A stretch of 9,386 bases of DNA. Source: Spirochaetaceae bacterium (GTDB lineage: Bacteria; Spirochaetota; Spirochaetia; DSM-27196; SKKC01). The stretch's first letter is position 1; every line of letters starts with the position of its first letter. Below the pieces are notes generated by a model that ran no database searches, was not told where the DNA came from, and saw only the letters and a list, made by a program, of their open reading frames with translations. The translations under genes were made by a program, and so were the position numbers. Shown in pieces: positions 1 through 6,372 of this stretch. The stretch is from positions 1-9,386 of the forward strand of contig PUOG01000162.1 in the NCBI GenBank assembly GCA_003552745.1, read 5' to 3'.

Positions 1-260
1 GGGCTTTCGGGATAGCGCAGATCGCTGACCGATAGGCGGAGCAGATACTCGATCGTGAATAGCGTGACCGACAGCAGCTCGAACCAGCGGAAGAAGTCGC
101 CGAAGCGTGCCGCCGGCGGATCGAACGACTCGAGCACCACCGCAACAACGTTCGCGAGGATCAGCGAGCCTATGATGGTTTCGAGCGCTGCGGAGTCTAC
201 TGCACGACCTCCGCCGTCCAGCATCTCGTGAACTTTTTCCCGGCGCGTCATTTCTGCCAT
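1..260 (-). CDS. Voltage-gated-type ion channel, N-terminal part (cut by window start)
   Basis: Reading from the ATG at 258-260 gives 86 codons that stay open to the window edge. A polar start (MAEMTRREKV) is followed by a hydrophobic helix at about residues 25-44 and a second at about 59-77 containing FTIEYLLRL. That second helix matches the S2 segment of voltage-gated cation channels, where an acidic residue (here E71) and a nearby Arg (R75) are typical. The short polar link between the helices also fits S1-S2 of the ion-transport family. Bacterial members are usually about 250-280 residues and form tetrameric potassium or sodium channels in the inner membrane. The S4 sensor and the pore filter lie outside the window, so ion selectivity cannot be stated. 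A GGGGA lies about 8 bases before the ATG; a second ATG at codon 4 is possible. The gene is divergent from the PAP2 gene with only 40 bases between starts. Confidence 0.75.
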   Translation of the reverse strand, partial: MAEMTRREKVHEMLDGGGRAVDSAALETIIGSLILANVVAVVLESFDPPAARFGDFFRWFELLSVTLFTIEYLLRLSVSDLRYPES

Positions 261-300
261 TGCCGTATCCCCGAATATACACGAACATAGGCTAATCGCA

Positions 301-1338
301 ATGAATCGTTCGATGACGTTGACCGCGACTTCCCGTGCGGCGGAGCGATTGCGCGCCGTCGATCTGGTTGCGGGTGGTATCTGTCTCCTTTTCGCGTCGC
401 TCAACCTCGTCTTTATCGGGACGCACGAAATACAAGTCGGTGCCATACCGCTCGACCGGAACGCAGGTGGGGCGTTGGCCTGGTTCGCCTGCCTTCCTGC
501 CATACTCCTGCTCGTTCGGTGGTACGCCCGGCGCGGTGGAGAGCCGATCGGCTTTGTGAGAACGTTCTATGTCCAGGCGATGTATGCGCTCTTCTTTCCG
601 GAGGTGATCTACCTCAGCCAACGGATCGCCGGCGGCGGATCGTTCGATGCGATCTACTACCGCATGGACGAAGCGATATTCGGTTTTCAACCGGCGGTAG
701 AGCTTCCGGCGCTCTTCGGTCATCTGCGGTGGCTCAACGAGATCTTTTACTTCGCCTACTTCTTCTACTACCTTCTGATTACGGTGGGCATGTGGCGGCT
801 CTATTTTCGGGGCCGCGAAAATCGGGTATTGCGCGCCCGTGCCGAGCGTGGGCTCTTCATTATCACCGCGAGCTTCGCCTTTCTCTATGTCTGGTATCTC
901 TTCTACCCGGTGCACGGACCGAAGTATTACATCGAGCCGCTGCGCGAGGCGTGGTACAGCGATCTCGACGGCTACCTTTTCGCGTGGCTGATGCGCCTGG
1001 TATTCGATACCTCCAACCTCGCGGGCGCGGCGCTACCCTCCTCGCACGTGGCGGTCAGCCTTATCGCCATCGAACTGAACAGGCGGTGGAATCGTTACCT
1101 GTTTCGGCTCTTCGCTCCACTGACCCTCCTGCTCGTCATCTCGACGGTCTATCTCTATGCGCATTACGCCGTCGATGTCTTTTTCGGTGTCGCCGCAGCG
1201 CTTCTGCTCTTCCCGGTTACGTCGGCGCTCTATGGTCCGGCCGAACGGTTGGCCGCCCGCGTTCCTGTTGGGTGGCTCGCCGGTGCCGGACGCCCCGTCA
1301 CCCGGCGGACCCGTGTGCGCAGCGAGCTCGACGGTTGA
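301..1338 (+). CDS. PAP2 / Aur1-like integral membrane phosphatase or phosphotransferase
   Basis: This is a 345-residue polytopic membrane protein with hydrophobic segments near residues 22-40, 55-75, 88-105, 147-168, 184-203 and 268-306. The PAP2 signature is split as usual: LPSSHVAVSL (245-254, likely catalytic-relay His249) and STVYLYAHYAVD (281-292, nucleophile-type His288 and Asp292). The Arg that often follows Ser in the third motif (SR-x5-H-x3-D) is Thr282 here, as seen in the inositolphosphotransferase (Aur1/Ipt1) branch, and the His-to-Asp spacing is kept. Family members hydrolyse or transfer phosphate head groups of lipids such as phosphatidate, undecaprenyl diphosphate or inositol phospholipids; the substrate cannot be read here. 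The ATG at 301 has no clear Shine-Dalgarno, and ATG 313 (Met5) is an alternative. The gene is divergent from the channel gene and convergent with fabF. Confidence 0.85.
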   Translation: MNRSMTLTATSRAAERLRAVDLVAGGICLLFASLNLVFIGTHEIQVGAIPLDRNAGGALAWFACLPAILLLVRWYARRGGEPIGFVRTFYVQAMYALFFPEVIYLSQRIAGGGSFDAIYYRMDEAIFGFQPAVELPALFGHLRWLNEIFYFAYFFYYLLITVGMWRLYFRGRENRVLRARAERGLFIITASFAFLYVWYLFYPVHGPKYYIEPLREAWYSDLDGYLFAWLMRLVFDTSNLAGAALPSSHVAVSLIAIELNRRWNRYLFRLFAPLTLLLVISTVYLYAHYAVDVFFGVAAALLLFPVTSALYGPAERLAARVPVGWLAGAGRPVTRRTRVRSELDG

Positions 1339-1340
1339 CG

Positions 1341-1368
1341 GCGGGCGTGCACACAGGAGCTCGCCCGC
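1341..1368. terminator. Possible bidirectional hairpin between convergent PAP2 and fabF
   Basis: The arms GCGGGCG (1341-1347) and CGCCCGC (1362-1368) are perfectly complementary around a 14-base loop, in the 40-base gap between two convergent genes. The place suits a shared terminator. There is no T tract on either side, so it is not a classical intrinsic terminator, and 7-base GC arms also arise by chance in this composition. Confidence 0.25.
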
Positions 1369-1378
1369 ACCCCCGGTT

Positions 1379-2623
1379 CTACACCTGAGCGAGCACTAGG
1401 CTCGAATTGTGGCCGCCGAATCCGAACGAATTGGAGAGCGCAGCGCGAATCGGGGTTTCCACCGCTTCGGTGGGGATACGGATATCCGGCAGCTCGGGAT
1501 CGGGATTCTCGAGGTTCAGGTTTGCCGGCACGAGTCCGTGCTGCATCGCGCTTATCGTGAGAATAGCCTCCAAACCTGCTGTCGCTCCGAGCAGATGCCC
1601 GTGATACGACTTCGTCGAGCCGACGAAGGTACGGTCGGCACTTTCGCGAAAGAGCTCGTACACACCGTGGATTTCGGCGATATCGCCTACCGGAGTGGAG
1701 GTCCCGTGGGTATTCACATAGTCGACGTCATGCGGTGAGAGCTCTGCCTGATCGAGTGCCATGCGCATTGAGAGCGCGGCGCCGCGCCCTTCGGGGTCCG
1801 GGGCGACGAAATCATACCCATCTCCGGACAATCCACAGGCCCGAACCTCGCACAGGATCGGTGCACCCCTTCGTCGAGCATGCTCGTACTCCTCGAGGAT
1901 AAGGATGGCCGCCCCCTCGCTGAGCACGAAGCCGTCGCGATCGCGGTCGTATGGTCGCGAAGCGCCCTGCGGATCGTCGTTTCGGCTCGAGAGCGCACGC
2001 ATATTCGCGAACGCGGCGATCGCCAGCTCGTCGACGACACCCTCGGACCCACCGGCGATCATAACATCTGCCATATTGCTGCGGATAATCAGCTGCGACA
2101 TCGCGATCGAGTGATTCGCGGTCGCACACGCGGTCTGCAGGCTGATATTCGGTCCGGTGAAGCCGTAGGTCATACTGAGCAGGCCGGATGCCATATTCCC
2201 GATCGACATCGGGATATAGAACGGACTGACACGTCGGGCTCCCCGGGTTTCGAGAGCGACGGAGTTTTCGTGCTGGACGTTCAGGCCGCCGATTCCGCTT
2301 CCGACTCCCACACCGATCCGCTCCGGACGGTCGAGACTCGAGAGCCCCGACTGATCGGCCGCCTCGGCGGCCGCGGCAACCGCGTAGTGGCAGAAGTGAT
2401 CCATCCGCTTCGCCTTTTTGGCCATCTCGCCGTCGAAATAGGCGGTGCAGTCAAACCGTTTCACCTCGCCGGCGATCCGGCAGCTGAGATGCGACGCGTC
2501 GAATCGGGTAATCTCCGCGATCCCGGAGCGGCCGTTGACGACCGCATCCCACGACTCGGCGACGCTGTTTCCGAGCGGGTTCACGGTGCCCATTCCGGTT
2601 ACGACGACTCTACGTGTCTCCAT
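1379..2623 (-). CDS. fabF: Beta-ketoacyl-ACP synthase II (FabF type)
   Basis: This 414-residue condensing enzyme of type II fatty acid synthesis joins malonyl-ACP to an acyl-enzyme, releasing CO2 and lengthening the chain by two carbons in the cytoplasm. The length matches the family (E. coli FabF about 412-413). The start RRVVVTGMGTVNPLG is typical. The catalytic triad is present: Cys166 in LQTACATA, His306 in NTHGTSTPVGD and His343 in STKSYHGHLLG, with the supporting Lys338. The C-terminal gating motif NSFGFGGHN is at 398-406. The overall match is FabF, but the second active-site loop (268-275, DGYDFVAP) and TSTPVGD look like the FabB branch (see findings). The ATG at 2621-2623 has only weak ribosome-binding complementarity. 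No other fab genes or acpP are adjacent, so the gene stands apart from a fatty acid cluster. The divergent AraC gene may regulate it; that is inferred only from position. Confidence 0.96.
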   Translation of the reverse strand: METRRVVVTGMGTVNPLGNSVAESWDAVVNGRSGIAEITRFDASHLSCRIAGEVKRFDCTAYFDGEMAKKAKRMDHFCHYAVAAAAEAADQSGLSSLDRPERIGVGVGSGIGGLNVQHENSVALETRGARRVSPFYIPMSIGNMASGLLSMTYGFTGPNISLQTACATANHSIAMSQLIIRSNMADVMIAGGSEGVVDELAIAAFANMRALSSRNDDPQGASRPYDRDRDGFVLSEGAAILILEEYEHARRRGAPILCEVRACGLSGDGYDFVAPDPEGRGAALSMRMALDQAELSPHDVDYVNTHGTSTPVGDIAEIHGVYELFRESADRTFVGSTKSYHGHLLGATAGLEAILTISAMQHGLVPANLNLENPDPELPDIRIPTEAVETPIRAALSNSFGFGGHNSSLVLAQV

Positions 2624-2753
2624 GACATCCGATTATGCAAAGGACCTAACCGAAGAATCTTTCAGAATCGTCCACACTATTTGTGCGATTGTCTGATTCG
2701 CCGCCGCGTTCACTTGTCGGCGGGAGAGCGATTTCGTAGAATGGCGGACTCAC
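2624..2753. promoter_or_regulatory. Divergent fabF / araC control region with repeated GAATC/GATTC elements
   Basis: This 130-base gap between two divergent starts is visibly richer in A and T than the genes around it. GAATC occurs at 2655-2659 and 2665-2669, ten bases apart, facing the opposite-strand form at 2687-2690 (GATT) and 2695-2699 (GATTC). A CATAAT on the minus strand just before the fabF start resembles a -10 box but has no convincing -35. A further small inverted repeat (CCGCCG 2701-2706, CGGCGG 2718-2723) lies in the likely araC leader. Both promoters must lie here or further upstream; exact sites cannot be assigned. Confidence 0.45.
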
Positions 2754-3620
2754 ATGACGCTGCTGTTCTTCATCCGGAATATCGAGCTCGCCGATCGCAG
2801 TTTCAAGTTCGATGACGAACGAGTCGGGGATCTGCACGAGCTGATCTTCTGCCGGCACGGATCGGGAACGCTGGCGACCGGCGGTTCCGATGAGCCGGGG
2901 TCGGCTCGCTCGGCAACCCGGATCAACGTCGGCCATCTGCTCTTCAATCCGCGCGGGAGATTGACCGCTGAACCGTCCGGCATGAGCATCTCTCAGATTC
3001 TTTTCTCCGAAGAGCTCTTCTCGCCGTCGGTGCCGATGGACAAGGAAGCACTCTACGTGCTCGGACTCATCAAGCTGCACGCCCGCAGGCAGAATCTCAT
3101 CGCGCTTTCGCGGATCGGCAGCGAACGCATGACCACGCTCATGGATGCGATGCTCTGGGAGTTCCAGAATCGATATCGCGGCTATTCATGGGCGATCCGG
3201 CTCAAGCTCGTGGAGCTGCTCATTACCGTCATGCGTGATTCGCGATTCAACATCACCATAAAGAGCCTGAAGCCGCTCGCCAACAGCCGCATACAGGATG
3301 CGGTACTGTACGTCAACGCCGAGTTCAAGAATCCGATAACCGTCGATGACGTACTCGACTCGTGTGCGCTCAGCCGAAGTCACTTCCATGCGCTGTTCAA
3401 GCAGGAAACCGGTCAGACGTTCGTCGACTACCTCAACGGCTTGCGCTGCGAGCGCGCAGCGGAGTTGCTCGCGACCTCCGACAAGCCGATCATCGAGGTG
3501 GCCGGAGAGTCGGGGTTCAACAACCTGAGCCACTTCTACCACCTTTTCCGCCGTATCAAGGGAATGAGTCCGGGGAGCTATCGCACGTCTATCACTCAAC
3601 CGGTGTATAGCGGTAGCTGA
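2754..3620 (+). CDS. AraC-family transcriptional regulator
   Basis: This 288-residue protein has the standard AraC layout. The N-terminal half (about 5-90) resembles an AraC-type cupin sensor, with HELIFCRHGSGTL (28-40) and a GHLLFNPRG turn (60-68). A helical linker follows at about 95-175. The C-terminal DNA-binding domain holds two helix-turn-helix units, about 197-218 (ending SRSHFHALFKQETG) and 246-270 (GFNNLSHFYHLFRRIKG), then the signature MSPGSYR at 271-277. The usual cupin metal or ligand histidines are not obvious, so the effector cannot be guessed. The ATG at 2754 is chosen because the sensor begins at once and no in-frame ATG, GTG or TTG was seen just upstream; GGCGGA five bases before it is a modest ribosome site. 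It is divergent from fabF and may control that promoter or its own. Its 3' end overlaps the convergent peptidase gene by 29 bases. Confidence 0.93.
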   Translation: MTLLFFIRNIELADRSFKFDDERVGDLHELIFCRHGSGTLATGGSDEPGSARSATRINVGHLLFNPRGRLTAEPSGMSISQILFSEELFSPSVPMDKEALYVLGLIKLHARRQNLIALSRIGSERMTTLMDAMLWEFQNRYRGYSWAIRLKLVELLITVMRDSRFNITIKSLKPLANSRIQDAVLYVNAEFKNPITVDDVLDSCALSRSHFHALFKQETGQTFVDYLNGLRCERAAELLATSDKPIIEVAGESGFNNLSHFYHLFRRIKGMSPGSYRTSITQPVYSGS

Positions 3621-4878
3621 ATCCGTACTGGATCTGTCGCGTACCGGAACGAGGTCGGAGAATCGACATGAAACGCTCGGTCTTCGCCGGCACTTCGATT
3701 TCCACGTTCCGGTCGGTTGTGGCATCCAGCCCTTGCAGCCGCAGTTCAACCTTTGCCTTAACAGGCGTATCGTATCCGTTTCGAATGAACACGACGTATA
3801 CTTCGTCGATCTGCTCGACCTCGAAATCGACCGAATCGGTGCGATCGATCGTCACCGCGTGGTCGGCGAAGTCTTCGTTGGCGAGTTCACTGCCCGGGGT
3901 GATGTCAAGCTCCTCGCCTCCGGGATGCCGTGCATAGTAGTAGCGTCCGACGGCGAGATCGCCGTCGATCGCGCTGCCGTCGTGCGACTTGAACTGGGTC
4001 GGAATGCTCTGCATGCGCCCGTCTTCGGTCGGCACGCGCACATCGAAGTGTAGGTGGGGACCGGAACTCTGCCCGGTGTTGCCGCTGTAGCCGATGTGAT
4101 CGCCGGCGGCGACCTCATCTCCGACCTCCACCTTCGCCCCGTCGCGACGCAGGTGCACGTAGTTACCCACGCTTCCGTCCTCATGCTGAACGAAGATATA
4201 GTTTGCTTCGCCCGCGTACCGCGGCGATCGTCCGCCGCGGTCGGAGTCTTCCTTCACCTCGATAACCTCTCCCGACCGCGCGGCGTGTACCGGTGTGCCC
4301 TCAGACATCGCGAAGTCGAGCGCATACGTGTTTTCGCCGGAGTGGGTGAACTCGCCGCGGTAACCCTGATCGAGGCGAAAGCGTTCTCCGTGTTCGAACG
4401 GGAAGAGGTAGAGATGGTCGTCGTCATGGTCGGTTTCGTGCGGCAGTCCCCGGGCGAAGCGATATCGTACGTCGAAGCCGCGCCGGCGCGCGCCCTCCTG
4501 CGGTTCGAGGGTCAGAAGAACCTCTCCATCGTTTTCGCCGCTACTGCTATCGTGCGGCAGCGGAACCTCGCCGGAATACGGCAACGCGACGTCGGCGGTA
4601 TAACCGTCCAATCGCGGGAATTCGAGGTGAATCCAGAGCGGAACGGTGTGCCGGTTACGGGCGAGAAAAACGACGCTACCGTCCTCCTGTTCGACCGTCT
4701 CGAGGTCGAGGTAGCGCTCGCCTGGGTGTTCCTGGGCGGCCGCCGGAGCGGACACCATGAGTGCGCCGACGAAGAGCAGGACCGTGCTGGTTGCCGGTCG
4801 TGAAAGGGGGAAACGGTTCCACCGGAAACCGACCGTTCGGCCGGCATCCGGTGACTTCCGAAGCGAAGATGCGTACAT
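3592..4878 (-). CDS. Secreted M23 (LytM-type) zinc metallopeptidase with two flanking repeat domains
   Basis: This 428-residue exported protein has a basic N-terminus, a hydrophobic stretch at about 31-45 and an AAA-QE junction near 46-50 that looks like a signal peptidase I site. The 30-residue region before the hydrophobic core is long, but no other start codon lies between it and ATG 4878. The M23 domain spans about 165-290: FTHSGENTYALDFAM gives zinc ligands His179 and Asp188, YVHL gives catalytic His242, and SSGPHLHFDV gives His275 and zinc ligand His277. Family members cut peptide crosslinks in peptidoglycan or act in envelope remodelling. With all ligands kept it is probably active. 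The parts at about 57-143 and 350-426 look like two copies of one beta-rich domain (see findings). The gene is divergent from the MFS gene; its tail overlaps the araC tail. Confidence 0.92.
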   Translation of the reverse strand: MYASSLRKSPDAGRTVGFRWNRFPLSRPATSTVLLFVGALMVSAPAAAQEHPGERYLDLETVEQEDGSVVFLARNRHTVPLWIHLEFPRLDGYTADVALPYSGEVPLPHDSSSGENDGEVLLTLEPQEGARRRGFDVRYRFARGLPHETDHDDDHLYLFPFEHGERFRLDQGYRGEFTHSGENTYALDFAMSEGTPVHAARSGEVIEVKEDSDRGGRSPRYAGEANYIFVQHEDGSVGNYVHLRRDGAKVEVGDEVAAGDHIGYSGNTGQSSGPHLHFDVRVPTEDGRMQSIPTQFKSHDGSAIDGDLAVGRYYYARHPGGEELDITPGSELANEDFADHAVTIDRTDSVDFEVEQIDEVYVVFIRNGYDTPVKAKVELRLQGLDATTDRNVEIEVPAKTERFMSILRPRSGTRQIQYGFSYRYTPVE

Positions 4879-5016
4879 GGCGGCTCAAGTCTACGCGATG
4901 CGTCCGCGGCCGTGCCAGCCCCCGCGGCAGAACGTGCCGGCCGGGTGGTCGACCAGCCACACGACCAGTCGAACGGTAGAACGATCGGGTCGATTCGGCG
5001 TAGCATTTCGCGAGAA
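4879..5016. promoter_or_regulatory. Divergent peptidase / MFS gap with a TGGTCGACCA palindrome
   Basis: This 138-base gap separates two divergent starts. It contains a perfect 10-base palindrome, TGGTCGACCA (4946-4955), and CGACCAG repeated in direct orientation at 4950-4956 and 4962-4968, 12 bases apart. This may be an operator for a dimeric regulator. No convincing -35/-10 pair was found. If the MFS protein instead starts at GTG 4912, most of this gap would be coding, but the extra residues look nothing like an MFS N-terminus. Confidence 0.35.
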
Positions 5017-6306
5017 ATGGATAATATAGAAACGCATGCTCCCGGAGATGCACCGGCCGGCGAAGGGCGGCCGGTTGTACGCACTCCTCTGATTCTATTC
5101 TTGATGAGCAGCTCGTACATCGCGATAACGCTGAATATCCAGGGCTTCGTCGGAATGCTACCGCTCGTTCAGCGTGAGTTCGTGCTCAGCGGTGCGGAGG
5201 CCGGGCTCTACACGAGCTTCTACTTTCTCAGCGCCACGATCATCGCCGTACTGAGCGGACGCATCGTGGACCGCATCGGCACCGGTTGGGGATTGATCCT
5301 CGGCGTCGCCACCGTCGCGGTTATGATGCTTCTCCATGCGATCTCGCCGTTCTATGCGTTGATTCTGGTCTTCGCGTTCGTCACCGGCATGGGATTCAGT
5401 CTGGTTACCCCCAGCGTGAGTAAAGGGGTGACCGAGAATGTACGCTCGTCGCGTCGAGCGAGTGCGATGGGCATTGTACACGGTGTAGGCGGTAGCGGTG
5501 CACTGATAGGTACCGCCGCCTTGCCGTATCTCGGACAGCTGTACGGATGGCGAGTCGTTCTCGCCGTTACCGGTGCGATTGCCGGGGTAATCGCGCTCTC
5601 CATCTATCGGTTCTACCCCCGGAAATCGCATCCTGACTCACGTTCTTCGACGGCTGCGTCCGAATCGGGGGACGAGGCGCCGGGATCGGAGTCGTTCCGG
5701 CGCGATATCGCAGAGATTCTTGGCAACGGACCGTTTATCACCATCTGCGTTCTCGGCGTCGTATTCGGCATGTCGCTCTCGAGTATCACCGGACACATGA
5801 CACTCTTCCTCACGCAGGACCTCGACTATACTCCGGCCGCCGCCGGTATCGGACTCGCGGCGTTCCATGTCGGCGGAATCTTCGGACAGCCGGGTTGGGG
5901 GGTGATCAACGACCGCTTTCTCGCGGGGCGGAGACGCTTCGGCTTGATCGTTCTTGCGCTGCTCACCGGGACGATGGCGCTCTTTTTCGGGCTCATCGTG
6001 AGTACGGGTGTGCTTCCGTTCCCGGCGATTCTCGTCTCCTCGGGCTTGCTCGGTTTCTTTGTCCTCGGAATTCCGGGACTTTATTTCACCTCGATCTCCG
6101 AGCTGGCCTCCGGGAGGCAGGCGGGACTTGCGACCGGCGTCGCGCTGGTGTTCTCCAGAACCGGCGTCGTGTTTGCTGCTCCGGTGTTCGGTTTTCTCTC
6201 CGATCGCACCGGCGACTACTCGACGAGCTGGATCGCCCTTGCGGCGGTCGTGCTTCTGATTGCCGTCAGCGTTACTTCGCTTTCCCAACGGTACAAAATG
6301 CCGTAG
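5017..6306 (+). CDS. Major facilitator superfamily (MFS) transporter
   Basis: This 429-residue protein has about twelve hydrophobic segments in two halves, separated by a polar, Ser/Glu-rich loop at about 201-232. The MFS loop motif appears in the N-half as GRIVDRIGTGWG (81-92), with related GVINDRFLAGRRR (295-307) and FGFLSDRTG (391-399) in the C-half. A Gly-rich helix (MGIVHGVGGSGALIG, 151-165) resembles the helix 5 region of antiporter- and anion-type MFS members. Such proteins move small solutes across the inner membrane by proton or ion coupling; the substrate cannot be told. ATG 5017 is preferred over GTG 4912 because the 35 extra residues are polar, Arg/Pro-rich and unlike the family. 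It is the first gene of the likely four-gene plus-strand unit, 66 bases before the permease. Confidence 0.91.
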   Translation: MDNIETHAPGDAPAGEGRPVVRTPLILFLMSSSYIAITLNIQGFVGMLPLVQREFVLSGAEAGLYTSFYFLSATIIAVLSGRIVDRIGTGWGLILGVATVAVMMLLHAISPFYALILVFAFVTGMGFSLVTPSVSKGVTENVRSSRRASAMGIVHGVGGSGALIGTAALPYLGQLYGWRVVLAVTGAIAGVIALSIYRFYPRKSHPDSRSSTAASESGDEAPGSESFRRDIAEILGNGPFITICVLGVVFGMSLSSITGHMTLFLTQDLDYTPAAAGIGLAAFHVGGIFGQPGWGVINDRFLAGRRRFGLIVLALLTGTMALFFGLIVSTGVLPFPAILVSSGLLGFFVLGIPGLYFTSISELASGRQAGLATGVALVFSRTGVVFAAPVFGFLSDRTGDYSTSWIALAAVVLLIAVSVTSLSQRYKMP

Positions 6307-6344
6307 AAAATAAGTGTCGCCACGGTGTGTGCAGCGGTTGTTCG

Positions 6345-6369
6345 CGCATAGATCCGCGGATAGCATGCG
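6345..6369. repeat. Inverted repeat in the leader of the SLC13-type permease
   Basis: The core ATCCGCGGAT (6352-6361) is a perfect 10-base palindrome. It is flanked by CGCAT (6345-6349) and ATGCG (6365-6369), which are also complementary, with gaps of two bases on the left and three on the right. The whole lies in the 66-base MFS-permease gap and ends three bases before the permease ATG at 6373, so in RNA it could mask the start; as DNA it could be an operator. No T tract follows, so it is not an intrinsic terminator. Confidence 0.4.
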
Positions 6370-6372
6370 TAT

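Noticed and set aside
519..1388. A 289-codon plus-strand frame overlapping the PAP2 gene
   Set aside because: Its Arg/Ala/Leu-rich product has no domain, and the PAP2 frame carries complete catalytic motifs.
1880..2815. A 311-codon plus-strand frame opposite fabF
   Set aside because: It is antisense to a ketosynthase with all catalytic residues in place, has no recognisable domain, and would run through the divergent promoter region into araC.
4054..4803. A 249-codon plus-strand frame opposite the M23 peptidase
   Set aside because: It is fully covered by the peptidase gene, which has a signal peptide and complete zinc site. The antisense product has no family features.
4912..5016. N-terminal extension of the MFS protein from GTG 4912
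   Set aside because: The 35 extra residues are Arg/Pro/Gln-rich and unlike an MFS start, and they would consume most of the divergent promoter gap. ATG 5017 gives a normal length.
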